In this document: positions 42,861-51,574 of the stretch, piece by piece | Layout of the letters: each line of letters opens with the position of its first letter | How positions within the stretch are numbered: position 1 is the stretch's first letter | Assembly: GCA_023439505.1 (NCBI GenBank) | Contig: JAEXNR010000051.1 | Location: forward strand, 35,739-99,738 | DNA length: 64,000 nucleotides | Direction of reading: 5' to 3' | From: Bacillota bacterium | Lineage (GTDB): Bacteria; Bacillota; Clostridia; Lachnospirales; Lachnospiraceae | The notes under the pieces: model-generated | Databases searched by the model: none | The model's input: the letters and a program-made list of their open reading frames with translations, nothing else | What the model was told of the DNA's origin: nothing | Made by a program: the position numbers and the translations under genes

Positions 42861-44771
42861 ATGAATGCGATTTCGTTATTAATTTTATTCCCGTTTGCTG
42901 CTGCAATTATATTGTATGTAGTGAGAAAGGACAGCGCAAGGAATATGATTGCCAGGATTTGCGCTTTCATTACAGCCGGTTTAACCATTTTTGTTGTCGG
43001 CAGATATTTTAACAGCGGATTGTCATATTCCTATTCACAGGAAGAGACTATGAACGTTGTCATGATGATAATAGAAGTAGGATTAGCCTGTTATATCATT
43101 ACCTCAGGAATTATTTATAAAAAATTCATTGTATCGATCTTTTCTGCCCTGCAGACTTCGGTAATGCTATGGTTTGAATTCACACAGAAATCACATATTG
43201 AAGTACAGACCAGTATAATACTGGACAGGCTTTCAGCGATTATGGTTCTGATTGTCGGAATTGTGGGAAGTCTGATCTGCGTATATGCCGTAGGGTATAT
43301 GAAATGGTATCATGTTCACCATGATACATATCCGGAAAGAAAGTCATTCTTTTTTTCCGTATTATTTTTATTCCTTTCTGCCATGTTTGGGTTAGTACTC
43401 AGTAATAATCTGACCTGGATCTACTTCTGCTGGGAGATGACAACCTTTTGTTCCTTCCTCCTTATTGGATATACGAAAACAGAGGAAGCTAACAGGAACG
43501 CTTTTCGCGCCCTTGCAATCAATTTGGGCGGAGGACTGGCATTTACTGCCGCAATTATTTTTCTCGGAATGAGATTTCACACATTGGAACTATCCGCTCT
43601 GATTCATATGAAACCTGAGGCGGTTGTCCTCGTACCTGTATTTTTATTATCATTTGCGGCACTTACCAAATCGGCACAACTTCCGTTTTCTTCCTGGCTG
43701 CTGGGAGCCATGGTGGCTCCTACCCCTACCTCAGCCTTACTTCATTCCGCTACAATGGTAAAAGCCGGGGTGTATCTGATGATAAGACTTGCTCCGCTGC
43801 TTGGTCCTACGTCAGTGGGCAGAGCAGTTGCCTTTGTGGGAAGTGTTACATTTCTTGCCTGTTCTTTAATTGCCATATCCCAAAAAGATGCGAAGAAAAT
43901 TTTGGCCTACTCAACACTTGCTAATTTGGGTCTGATCGTTATATGTGCCAGTGTAGGCACGGAGGAATCCATATGGGCGGCTATTCTTATGATTATCTTC
44001 CATGCAGTTTCAAAATCGCTGCTTTTTATCAGTGTCGGTTCCATTGAACATCAGATCGGCAGCAGGAATGTTGAGAATATGGATGTTCTTTTGAATGTAT
44101 CGAGAAGATTATCCCTGTATATGATGATTGGCATTGCCGGGATGTTCCTGGCGCCTTTCGGGATGTTAATTTCTAAATGGGTGGCAATGAAGGCCTTTAT
44201 CGATTCCAATAATATAATTATCGTGATCATACTTGCGTATGGAAGTGCGGCTACCCTATTTTATTGGACCAAATGGTTGGGTAAGATCGTCTCCAATGCC
44301 AGTGTGAAAAAGAGAGAAAAACATACCTTTCATTTGGATGAGGAGATACCAATCGCTATCCATGCCATATTAGTGGTGGTTTCCTGCTTTGGGTTTCCCC
44401 TTATTTCAAAATATGAATTAATTCCCTATCTAATCAGTGTATTTGGGGAAAGCGGTGCCATTCCGATTGCTTCCAATGATGTAAAGCTTATGATTCTTAT
44501 GTTGGGTATGCTTTTAATTCTGCCCATCAGTTTTATCCCGATTTATAAAAATGATAAGAGAAGAAGGGTTCCGATTTATATGGCAGGTGAAAATACCGGC
44601 GACAATCGAACGTTTCACGGTTCACTTGGTACAACGCGCAAGGTTGAGCTAAGTAACTGGTATATGGAAGGCTATTTTGGAGCCGAAAAACTGACTTTGT
44701 GGAGCAATATCATTTCCCTTGTTATCCTGTTTACCGGAGCTGTATTTCTGATTGGAGGCATCGTAAGGTAA
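42861..44771 (+). CDS. echA: Energy-converting hydrogenase, ion-translocating antiporter-like subunit EchA
   Basis: 636 residues with 14 or more membrane helices, homologous to NuoL/MrpA/HyfB subunits. Key features: SNNLTWIYFCWEMTTFCSFLLIGYTKTEEANRNAF near residue 175, the proton-channel lysine/histidine region LTKSAQLPFSSWLLGAMVAPTPTSALLHSATMVKAGVYL near 270, and MIIFHAVSKSLLFISVGSIEHQIGSRNV near 380. It couples exergonic electron flow from ferredoxin to H+ or Na+ pumping. The stop codon overlaps the next start (TAATG). First gene of a 12-gene hydrogenase operon. Confidence 0.88.
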   Translation: MNAISLLILFPFAAAIILYVVRKDSARNMIARICAFITAGLTIFVVGRYFNSGLSYSYSQEETMNVVMMIIEVGLACYIITSGIIYKKFIVSIFSALQTSVMLWFEFTQKSHIEVQTSIILDRLSAIMVLIVGIVGSLICVYAVGYMKWYHVHHDTYPERKSFFFSVLFLFLSAMFGLVLSNNLTWIYFCWEMTTFCSFLLIGYTKTEEANRNAFRALAINLGGGLAFTAAIIFLGMRFHTLELSALIHMKPEAVVLVPVFLLSFAALTKSAQLPFSSWLLGAMVAPTPTSALLHSATMVKAGVYLMIRLAPLLGPTSVGRAVAFVGSVTFLACSLIAISQKDAKKILAYSTLANLGLIVICASVGTEESIWAAILMIIFHAVSKSLLFISVGSIEHQIGSRNVENMDVLLNVSRRLSLYMMIGIAGMFLAPFGMLISKWVAMKAFIDSNNIIIVIILAYGSAATLFYWTKWLGKIVSNASVKKREKHTFHLDEEIPIAIHAILVVVSCFGFPLISKYELIPYLISVFGESGAIPIASNDVKLMILMLGMLLILPISFIPIYKNDKRRRVPIYMAGENTGDNRTFHGSLGTTRKVELSNWYMEGYFGAEKLTLWSNIISLVILFTGAVFLIGGIVR

Positions 44772-45637
44772 TGTTGACTTATTGTTTTATTATTGTTGGA
44801 ATTGTAATTATAACTCCGTTTATTGGCGGTATCTTGTCGGGTATTGATCGGGTGATTACCGCCAGAATGCAGGGGCGGCAAGGTCCGCCGGTTTTGCAGC
44901 CCTTTTATGATGTAAGGAAGCTTCTTCAAAAAGAGGCAATAGAAGTAAATACCATGCATCGGTTCTTTGTCTATATATCCCTGGTATTTGTAATTCTTAC
45001 GGCAGTGATTCTTCTGTCAGGAGGAGATATTTTGCTGGCGATTTTTGCTCTGACGCTGGGATCTATTTTCTTTATCCTTGGAGGATATGCTTCTAATTCA
45101 CCCTATAGCAATATAGGTTCGGAAAGAGAATTATTGCAAATGATGGCATATGAGGCAATGATCTTAATGATGGCGGTGGGGTTGTATTATGCGGATCACA
45201 GCTTTTTTATCAAAGATATCATTTCATGCCCTGTCCCTGCCATATGCTATCTGCCGGGAATCTTTTTGGGTTTCATCTATATTCTCACCTACAAACTTAG
45301 AAAATCTCCTTTTGATTTCAGTATGTCTCATCATGGTCATCAGGAAATTGTAAAAGGAATAACAACAGAATATTCGGGTAAGGATCTTGCGGTGATCGAA
45401 ATCATTCATTGGTATGAAACGGTGATAGCACTGAGCTTCGTTTATGTCTTTTTTGCGACTGCTGCACCCATCAGTCACATATTGGCCGTCATGGTCTGCG
45501 TGCTTGCATATTTATTTGAGATTGTTCTAGATAACAGCTTTGCCAGGTTAAAATGGCAGCTTGCACTGAAATCAACCTGGATAATTACAGGCATCCTGGG
45601 AACAGTTAATCTGGCTTTATTATCCTATTTTAGATAA
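44771..45637 (+). CDS. echB: Energy-converting hydrogenase membrane subunit EchB
   Basis: 288 residues from ATG 44771, which overlaps the EchA stop. Complex I subunit 1/NuoH/HycD family: GIDRVITARMQGRQGPPVLQPFYDVRKLLQKE near residue 20 is the quinone/membrane-arm signature, and ELRKSPFDF-type segment (YKLRKSPFDFSMSHHGHQEIVKG) near 175. About eight membrane helices. It anchors the hydrogenase module to the membrane and lies at the interface of electron and proton transfer. Confidence 0.92.
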   Translation: MLTYCFIIVGIVIITPFIGGILSGIDRVITARMQGRQGPPVLQPFYDVRKLLQKEAIEVNTMHRFFVYISLVFVILTAVILLSGGDILLAIFALTLGSIFFILGGYASNSPYSNIGSERELLQMMAYEAMILMMAVGLYYADHSFFIKDIISCPVPAICYLPGIFLGFIYILTYKLRKSPFDFSMSHHGHQEIVKGITTEYSGKDLAVIEIIHWYETVIALSFVYVFFATAAPISHILAVMVCVLAYLFEIVLDNSFARLKWQLALKSTWIITGILGTVNLALLSYFR

Positions 45638-45679
45638 GCGCAGTGAAATGGTGCGGTTGAACGCAGAAATGAGGGAACG

Positions 45680-46105
45680 ATGAATTACATTAAAAAATCA
45701 CCATGGATTTTACATTATGATGGATCCAGCTGTAATGGTTGTGACATTGAGGTACTGGCTTGTCTTACACCCTTATATGATGTGGAACGTTTTGGAATTA
45801 TCAATACGGGGAATCCGAAGCATGCGGACCTATTGCTGATTACCGGAAGCGTGAATGAACAGAATATACCTGTAGTGAAACAACTGTACGAACAGATGCC
45901 GGAGCCCAAAGCGGTTGTGGCAGTAGGCATATGTGCGACCTCGGGCGGAATTTTCGCGGAATGCTACAATGTGGTTGGCGGGGTGGATAAAGTATTGCCT
46001 GTGGATGTCTATGTTCCCGGATGTGCGGCACGTCCGGAAGCCATCATTGACGGAGTCATGAAGGGTCTTGCGGTATTGGAAGAAAAGAAAAGAACGGTAA
46101 GGTGA
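45680..46105 (+). CDS. echC: [NiFe] hydrogenase small subunit EchC
   Basis: 141 residues, NuoB/HycG-like. Cysteine ligands for the proximal [4Fe-4S] cluster: Cys18 and Cys21 (SSCNGCDIEVLA), Cys84 in GICATSGGIF and Cys114 in VPGCAARPEAI. This is the short small-subunit form of group 4 hydrogenases. It passes electrons from the polyferredoxin subunit to the NiFe site. Confidence 0.93.
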   Translation: MNYIKKSPWILHYDGSSCNGCDIEVLACLTPLYDVERFGIINTGNPKHADLLLITGSVNEQNIPVVKQLYEQMPEPKAVVAVGICATSGGIFAECYNVVGGVDKVLPVDVYVPGCAARPEAIIDGVMKGLAVLEEKKRTVR

Positions 46106-46111
46106 GTAAGA

Positions 46112-46462
46112 ATGGAACAGCAGATAATAAAGATGATTGAACCCGGTGATTTGCTGAATGAAACACTTCAATTGAAAAGCAATGGTTATCGATTGGTCGC
46201 AATTACCTGTACGAGCAAAGACGGATTAGAGATGAGTTATTCCTTTGACAAAGACTATAATTTTATCAACCTGAGATTTGTTGCAGATTCAGAGACTGAG
46301 ATAGAGAGCATCAGTGCCTTTTATTCCTATTCATTTTTATATGAAAATGAAATTAAGGAACTGTTTGGAGCAAAGATTAACAATATATCCCTGGATTTTC
46401 ATAATACCCTGTATCAAATTCCCGTGACAACACCATTTCATCAGATAAAGGAGGGAGAATAA
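46112..46462 (+). CDS. echD: Hydrogenase subunit EchD (NuoC-like)
   Basis: 116 residues, equivalent to the 30-kDa subunit of complex I (NuoC). Family features: LVAITCTSKDGLEMSYSFD, INLRFVADSETEIESISAFY and the terminal FLYENEIKELFGAKINNISLDFHNTLY. It lacks cofactors and forms the contact with the large subunit. TAATG overlap with echE. Confidence 0.85.
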   Translation: MEQQIIKMIEPGDLLNETLQLKSNGYRLVAITCTSKDGLEMSYSFDKDYNFINLRFVADSETEIESISAFYSYSFLYENEIKELFGAKINNISLDFHNTLYQIPVTTPFHQIKEGE

Positions 46463-47541
46463 TGGGAAAACGAACGGTAATTCCCTTTGGTCCCCAGCAT
46501 CCGGTACTGCCGGAACCGATTCATCTGGATCTGGTGTTAGAGGATGAGGTAGTCCTGGAAGCAATTCCAAGGATCGGATATATTCATCGGGGGCTGGAGA
46601 AACTGGTAGAGAAAAAGGATTATCAGCAATTTACCTATGTGGCCGAAAGAATCTGCGGTATCTGCTCCTTTATGCATGGGATGGGATATTGTATGTCCAT
46701 AGAACATATCATGGGTGTGCAGATACCGGAAAGAGCGCAGGTGCTGAGAACCATCTGGGCTGAATTATCCCGTATTCACAGCCATTTGTTATGGCTTGGC
46801 CTACTCGCGGACGGGTTTGGTTTCGAGAGCTTGTTTATGCATTCCTGGAGGCTTCGGGAGAAGATTCTGGATATCTTTGAAGAGACAACCGGAGGAAGAA
46901 TTATTTTCTCCGTATGTGACATAGGAGGAGTACGAAAGGATATTGATGCCAGGACTTTGAAGAAGATATCGGTGGTATTGTCTGAAATGCAACAGGAATT
47001 GCATGAAATTACTCAGGTGTTTCTCAATGATTATTCCGTGAAATACCGGACGAAAGGAATTGGTGTATTATCGAAACAGGCAGCCTTTGATTTGGGGGCC
47101 GTAGGGCCCATGGCAAGAGCAAGCGGCATCGATATGGATATACGTACTCTGGGATATGCGGCTTACAGTCAATTAAAGGTTGAGCCGGTCACAGCGGTGG
47201 AGGGCGACTGCTATGCAAGAACCTCCGTCCGGATCAGAGAGATATTCCAGTCCTTGGATTTAATCAAACAATGTATAGCGGTGATTCCGGAAGGCGAAAT
47301 CAAGGTAAAAGTAACCGGTAATCCAAACGGGGAACATTTTACCCGGCTGGAGCAGCCCAGAGGAGAGGTCGTGTATTATGCAAAAGGAAATGGATCTAGA
47401 TATCTGGACAGGGTAAGAGTAAGAACGCCTACCTTTGCGAATATACCGGCACTTCTTGAGACTTTAAAGGGCGCTACTTTGGCCGATGTTCCCATATTAA
47501 TCCTTACCATTGACCCCTGTATCAGTTGTACAGAACGGTAG
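46462..47541 (+). CDS. echE: [NiFe] hydrogenase large subunit EchE
   Basis: 359 residues, group 4 large subunit. N-terminal FGPQHPVLPEPIHLDLVLEDE, first NiFe ligand pair Cys65-Cys68 in ERICGICSF, second pair Cys353-Cys356 in DPCISCTER. The chain ends three residues after the last ligand cysteine (stop directly after CTER), so there is no C-terminal extension for an endopeptidase to remove. This agrees with the absence of a HycI/HyaD-type protease gene in the cluster. Catalyses 2H+ + 2e- = H2. Confidence 0.95.
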   Translation: MGKRTVIPFGPQHPVLPEPIHLDLVLEDEVVLEAIPRIGYIHRGLEKLVEKKDYQQFTYVAERICGICSFMHGMGYCMSIEHIMGVQIPERAQVLRTIWAELSRIHSHLLWLGLLADGFGFESLFMHSWRLREKILDIFEETTGGRIIFSVCDIGGVRKDIDARTLKKISVVLSEMQQELHEITQVFLNDYSVKYRTKGIGVLSKQAAFDLGAVGPMARASGIDMDIRTLGYAAYSQLKVEPVTAVEGDCYARTSVRIREIFQSLDLIKQCIAVIPEGEIKVKVTGNPNGEHFTRLEQPRGEVVYYAKGNGSRYLDRVRVRTPTFANIPALLETLKGATLADVPILILTIDPCISCTER

Positions 47542-47549
47542 GAAGCAGG

Positions 47550-47615
47550 ACTGCCGCAATACGGCAGATGAACTGCCACAGTACGGCAGATGAACTGCCA
47601 CAATACGGCAGATGG
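47550..47615 (+). repeat. Triple tandem 22-bp hairpin repeat inside the hydrogenase operon
   Basis: Three head-to-tail copies of ACTGCCRCARTACGGCAGAT (22 bp including two further bases) at 47550, 47572 and 47594. Each contains CTGCC ... GGCAG, so each can form a short hairpin. It lies between the echE stop and the echF ribosome binding site. Confidence 0.85.
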
Positions 47616-47625
47616 AGGCGAGAAT

Positions 47626-47985
47626 ATGTCAGTATTAAGTATGACAAAGACATTGGTGAAAAGTATTGTTCATGGACCCTATACAAAATTGTATCCAGCA
47701 AAAAAGAAGGATTATTACGATCGGACCAGGGGCAGTGTGGAGATAGTGATAAAGGAATGTATTTACTGCGGACTTTGTGAGCGGCGCTGTCCGACAGGCG
47801 CGATTAAGGTGGAAAAGGTAAGATCCGCCTGGAGTATAGATCGATTAAAATGTATCCAGTGTAATTATTGCGGTGAAGTTTGTCCTAAAAAATGTCTGAA
47901 CATGGGAAATCAATATACCGTTCCCTCTATAGGCAGGATAAGAGATGAGTATGCACGAGTATCCGATTACACAGAGAATCATTGA
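47626..47985 (+). CDS. echF: Hydrogenase polyferredoxin subunit EchF
   Basis: 119 residues from ATG 47626 with GGAGGCG upstream. Two [4Fe-4S] motifs: CIYCGLCERRCPTGAI (about 46-61) and CIQCNYCGEVCPKKCL (about 76-91). NuoI/HycF type. It receives electrons from soluble ferredoxin and feeds the EchC cluster. It overlaps the hypA start by 35 bp. Confidence 0.92.
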   Translation: MSVLSMTKTLVKSIVHGPYTKLYPAKKKDYYDRTRGSVEIVIKECIYCGLCERRCPTGAIKVEKVRSAWSIDRLKCIQCNYCGEVCPKKCLNMGNQYTVPSIGRIRDEYARVSDYTENH

Positions 47986-48289
47986 AATTGCACAGGAATA
48001 TGCCAATCAATACGAAGCGAAAGAGGTAAAGCAGATTAATCTGGTGGTTGGGGATTACTGCGGATATGTTGCCAGCTCCATTGAATTGTATTTTGAACTT
48101 ATCGCCAAAGACACTTCCTGTGAACATGCAAGGCTGACAATTACGCGAGTAAAGCCGATGCTAAAATGCAATACATGTCAGAGACTGTTTCACAGGAAGC
48201 CATTTTCCTTCGCATGTCCCCATTGCGCAGGGGAAGGCAGTCCGACTGAGATTGGAAAAGAGTTTTATATCAAGTCAATTGTGATTTAG
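47951..48289 (+). CDS. hypA: Hydrogenase nickel metallochaperone HypA
   Basis: 112 residues from ATG 47951, chosen because HypA needs His2 and the free N-terminus (MHE) to bind nickel. An ATG two codons upstream (47945) has a slightly better ribosome binding position and would give MSMHE. Zinc-site cysteines: CNTC and CPHC near residues 75-95. It delivers Ni2+ to the large-subunit precursor with HypB. Confidence 0.9.
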   Translation: MHEYPITQRIIEIAQEYANQYEAKEVKQINLVVGDYCGYVASSIELYFELIAKDTSCEHARLTITRVKPMLKCNTCQRLFHRKPFSFACPHCAGEGSPTEIGKEFYIKSIVI

Positions 48290-48366
48290 AAGAAACATAC
48301 AGGGTGTGGGATACCGAAAAAATTGTTGGGTGAATCGACATCTTCGTGTTTCGGTCAGGAGGATTT

Positions 48367-49017
48367 ATGCCGGAAAATAAGGAAATTGAAATCATGGAGT
48401 CCGTCTATGATAAAAATAGTGAGGTGGCGTCTAACATTAATCAGTCTCTGACAATGAGGGGGATTTATGCGATCAACGTAATGGGAGCTCCCGGTTCGGG
48501 AAAAACCTCATCCTTAATTCAGATCACGAAGCGGCTGAAGGATATTACACCCTATGTTATAGAAGGTGATATAGAGGCTGATTTTGATACCAAAGCATTG
48601 CAGGCACTTGGGATAGCGGCAATACAAATCAATACCGGAGGGGCCTGTCACCTCGACTCACCGCTGATTGGAGAGGCGGTGGACCAGTTAGAGCTGAATA
48701 ACGGCATACTATTCATTGAAAATATCGGGAATTTGGTCTGCCCCGCAGAATTTATGATTGGGGAACATGCGAAAATGTTGATTTCTACCATGACTGAAGG
48801 GAGTGACAAACCCTATAAATACCCGTTGGCTTTTGAGAAAGCCGATATTATACTACTGAATAAAACGGATCTTATGCCATATCTTGATTTTGATGAGGAT
48901 TTCTTTATGAAGGGAGTAAGAGGGGTAAATAAAACTGCTCCTGTTTTTAAGGTTTCCTGCAAGACGGAAGAGGGGTTTGATGAAGTAGCCTTATGGATTA
49001 TGGAAAAAGCAAAATAA
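48367..49017 (+). CDS. hypB: Hydrogenase nickel-insertion GTPase HypB
   Basis: 216 residues from ATG 48367 with GGAGGA upstream. Walker A GAPGSGKTSS near residue 45; metal-binding GGACHLDSPLIG near 96; NKTDL near 168. The N-terminus lacks the histidine-rich nickel-storage stretch of some HypB proteins. GTPase that works with HypA. The stop lies 25 bp inside the next gene. Confidence 0.93.
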   Translation: MPENKEIEIMESVYDKNSEVASNINQSLTMRGIYAINVMGAPGSGKTSSLIQITKRLKDITPYVIEGDIEADFDTKALQALGIAAIQINTGGACHLDSPLIGEAVDQLELNNGILFIENIGNLVCPAEFMIGEHAKMLISTMTEGSDKPYKYPLAFEKADIILLNKTDLMPYLDFDEDFFMKGVRGVNKTAPVFKVSCKTEEGFDEVALWIMEKAK

Positions 49018-51263
49018 CAAAAAAAATAACAGTCTACGGTATGGTGCAAGGGGTCGGTTTTCGTCCCTTTGTTTATCATATTGCCCAAAAATATAAGATC
49101 AGAGGAACGGTTAGAAATATCGGCGGAGTGGTAGAAATTATTGCAAGTTCCACCGAGGCCGGGATTGTACGATTCCTGGAGGAATTAAGAACCGGTCCCG
49201 GTGAGGGCAGTGAAGTCCTTCAAATCACGCAAGAAGATACCATTATGGCTACCTGCGATGATTTTTGCATTATCAAAAGCTCTGAAACCGAAGAAATCTC
49301 CATTCTTCCACCGGATCTTCCGGTTTGCGGCAAGTGTGAAAAGGAATTCGAGGACCGGTATAACCGGCGTTTCCTTCATCCTTTTATCAGCTGCGTTTCC
49401 TGTGGCCCAAGGTATACGATAATGGAGAAAATTCCCTATGACAGAGAGAATACCTCCATGAAGGATTTTGATATGTGTCCCCAATGTATGGAAGAATATA
49501 GGACGCCGGGCGATCGAAGATTTCATGCGCAGACCATCTCTTGTCATGATTGCGGACCCGGCTTAATATTTCGTCATCAAAAGAGGCTGGAGGGGACAAT
49601 AGAAATCACAGGTGATATGGCTTTTCATGAGGCAGTTATCCTTCTGAACAGAGGTGGTGTGATTGCGGTAAAGGGAATTGGGGGGTATCATTTCGTATGT
49701 TCTCCGTTTATGGAGGATGCCGTTATCAATCTTCGAAAACTAAAGGTGCGAGAAGAAAAACCGTTTGCCGTAATGTTTGAACATATAGAATCCGCTAAGG
49801 AATATTGCAGTATAACAAAGGAGGAAGAGGACCTGCTCTTATCCCGGGCCAGGCCAATTGTCTTATTATATCAGAAGAAGCCCATGCCGGAGGCCGTCAC
49901 AAAAGGAGGCGTATACTGCGGTGCTTTTCTGCCTTATACACCGATTCAGATGTATTTATTAAAGCAATGCGGACCGTTGATTATGACCAGTGCCAACTTG
50001 TCCGACAGGCGTATTATAAAAGAAGAAGCAGAACTATTCGATCTGTCCTCCCCTTTTTTGGATGGTGTCTTATACCATCACAGAAGAATTGTACGTTCCG
50101 TGGATGATTCTGTCGCAAGAGTGATAGATCAAAAGCCTCAACTGCTTCGAAGAAGCCGGGGCTATGTACCATTTCCGGTATATTTACCGGAAGGCGGGAA
50201 TAAGCTTCAGATCTTTTCCGCTGGTTCCGATATGAAGGCAGCCTTCTGCCTGTACAGGGGAGGGAATGCGGTGGTATCCCAATATTTTGGTGATCTTGTG
50301 GAGGAATCTGTTCTTACGGATTACGAAACCTGTGTGGAGGACCTGTCGGGACTTCTTGGGTTAAAACCTGACCTTGCAGTGTGTGATCTGCATCCGGGTT
50401 ATCATTCCGCCGGATATGCCAGGCGTCTTGGCATACCGGTACTCTGCGTTCAACATCATCATGCACATATCTGCTCCGTTATGGCAGAGCATGATATCAA
50501 AGGAAGGGTCATAGGGATCGCTTTTGACGGTACAGGGTACGGCGAAGACGGGAAGCTCTGGGGCGGGGAATTCATGATTTGTGAGGGAGCAGAGTGGCAG
50601 CGTGTCGGGCATCTCCTGTATCAGCCAATCATAGGAGGGGATGCTTCCATGCGGGATGCAAAAAAGACATCGGTCTGTTTTTTAATAAATTCAGGTTTGT
50701 CTGAATATATATGTGATGACAGGAAAGAAGTAATACAAGCAGCCATTCATCATAAGATAAATACCATCCAAACCTCCAGCATGGGAAGACTGTTTGATGC
50801 TGTGGCAGCAATTCTAAATATTAGCGATGAAAATTGCTATGAGGGGGCGTGCGCTGTCTTACTTGAGAAGGAAGCACTTCTCGCAAATCAGAGACACCAG
50901 GAGCCCCATAGGTTAGACTTTAAAATATTAAAAAAAGACGATATGATTATCGTTGATCCGGCACCTCTGTTGAAGGAGCTGTGCCTGAGGAAAGGAAGAA
51001 TTGACAGGGGTGCGCTGGCACTGGGGTTCCATCATGCCATTGTACATATGATGGTTGAAGTATGCAGCTTGCTTCGCTCACAGGCAGGAACCAATCAGAT
51101 TGCATTTTCCGGAGGGGTATTTCAAAATTTGATATTAACAGAACTATCTCTCATAAGATTACGGGAAGCAGGATTTGTAGTTTATACAAATTCGGCGGTT
51201 CCTCCCAACGATGGAGGAATCAGTCTGGGCCAGACCTATATTGGAGTGATGAGGCAGCCGTGA
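48993..51263 (+). CDS. hypF: Hydrogenase maturation carbamoyltransferase HypF
   Basis: 756 residues, full length. N-terminal acylphosphatase domain (about 8-95) with VYGMVQGVGFRPFVYH. Two zinc-finger blocks (about 110-185): CGKCEKEFEDRYNRRFLHPF, then CVSCGPRYT, CPQC and CHDCGP. A YrdC-like domain (about 205-390) and the C-terminal Kae1/carbamoyltransferase-like part with VQHHHAHICSVMAEH near residue 488. Transfers carbamoyl from carbamoyl phosphate, via AMP, to HypE, the source of the CN ligands of the NiFe site. Confidence 0.95.
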   Translation: MDYGKSKITKKITVYGMVQGVGFRPFVYHIAQKYKIRGTVRNIGGVVEIIASSTEAGIVRFLEELRTGPGEGSEVLQITQEDTIMATCDDFCIIKSSETEEISILPPDLPVCGKCEKEFEDRYNRRFLHPFISCVSCGPRYTIMEKIPYDRENTSMKDFDMCPQCMEEYRTPGDRRFHAQTISCHDCGPGLIFRHQKRLEGTIEITGDMAFHEAVILLNRGGVIAVKGIGGYHFVCSPFMEDAVINLRKLKVREEKPFAVMFEHIESAKEYCSITKEEEDLLLSRARPIVLLYQKKPMPEAVTKGGVYCGAFLPYTPIQMYLLKQCGPLIMTSANLSDRRIIKEEAELFDLSSPFLDGVLYHHRRIVRSVDDSVARVIDQKPQLLRRSRGYVPFPVYLPEGGNKLQIFSAGSDMKAAFCLYRGGNAVVSQYFGDLVEESVLTDYETCVEDLSGLLGLKPDLAVCDLHPGYHSAGYARRLGIPVLCVQHHHAHICSVMAEHDIKGRVIGIAFDGTGYGEDGKLWGGEFMICEGAEWQRVGHLLYQPIIGGDASMRDAKKTSVCFLINSGLSEYICDDRKEVIQAAIHHKINTIQTSSMGRLFDAVAAILNISDENCYEGACAVLLEKEALLANQRHQEPHRLDFKILKKDDMIIVDPAPLLKELCLRKGRIDRGALALGFHHAIVHMMVEVCSLLRSQAGTNQIAFSGGVFQNLILTELSLIRLREAGFVVYTNSAVPPNDGGISLGQTYIGVMRQP

Positions 51264-51355
51264 GGGAAGATGAAAAAGTCCCCTAAGCAGCATATCATGG
51301 AAAAATGGAGCAGTATCTATGAGAACATTAAAACAGCTTGGAAAAGAGGGATAGT

Positions 51356-51574
51356 ATGTGTGTGGCCGTACCAGGTAAGATTATCGAAATGAATAATACA
51401 ACCGCAAAGGTAGACATAATGAACAATATATATGAGGCAAATATTCAGCTGGTGAAGGCACAGCCCGGTGATTATGTATTGATTCATGCGGGCTGCGCCA
51501 TCGAGGTGTTAAAAAAAGAACTGGCAGAGGAGATACTGGAGATCTTTGCAAATCTTACTGGAGGCTGGGAATGA
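51356..51574 (+). CDS. hypC: Hydrogenase assembly chaperone HypC
   Basis: 72 residues from ATG 51356. N-terminal MCVAVPGKIIEM with the essential Cys2, so the start is firm; an upstream in-frame ATG would bury it. HypC carries the Fe(CN)2CO unit with HypD and escorts the large subunit. The stop overlaps the hypD start (ATGA). Confidence 0.95.
   Translation: MCVAVPGKIIEMNNTTAKVDIMNNIYEANIQLVKAQPGDYVLIHAGCAIEVLKKELAEEILEIFANLTGGWE

Noticed and set aside
47550..47615. CRISPR array in the hydrogenase operon
   Set aside because: Only three contiguous 22-bp units without spacers, inside an operon.
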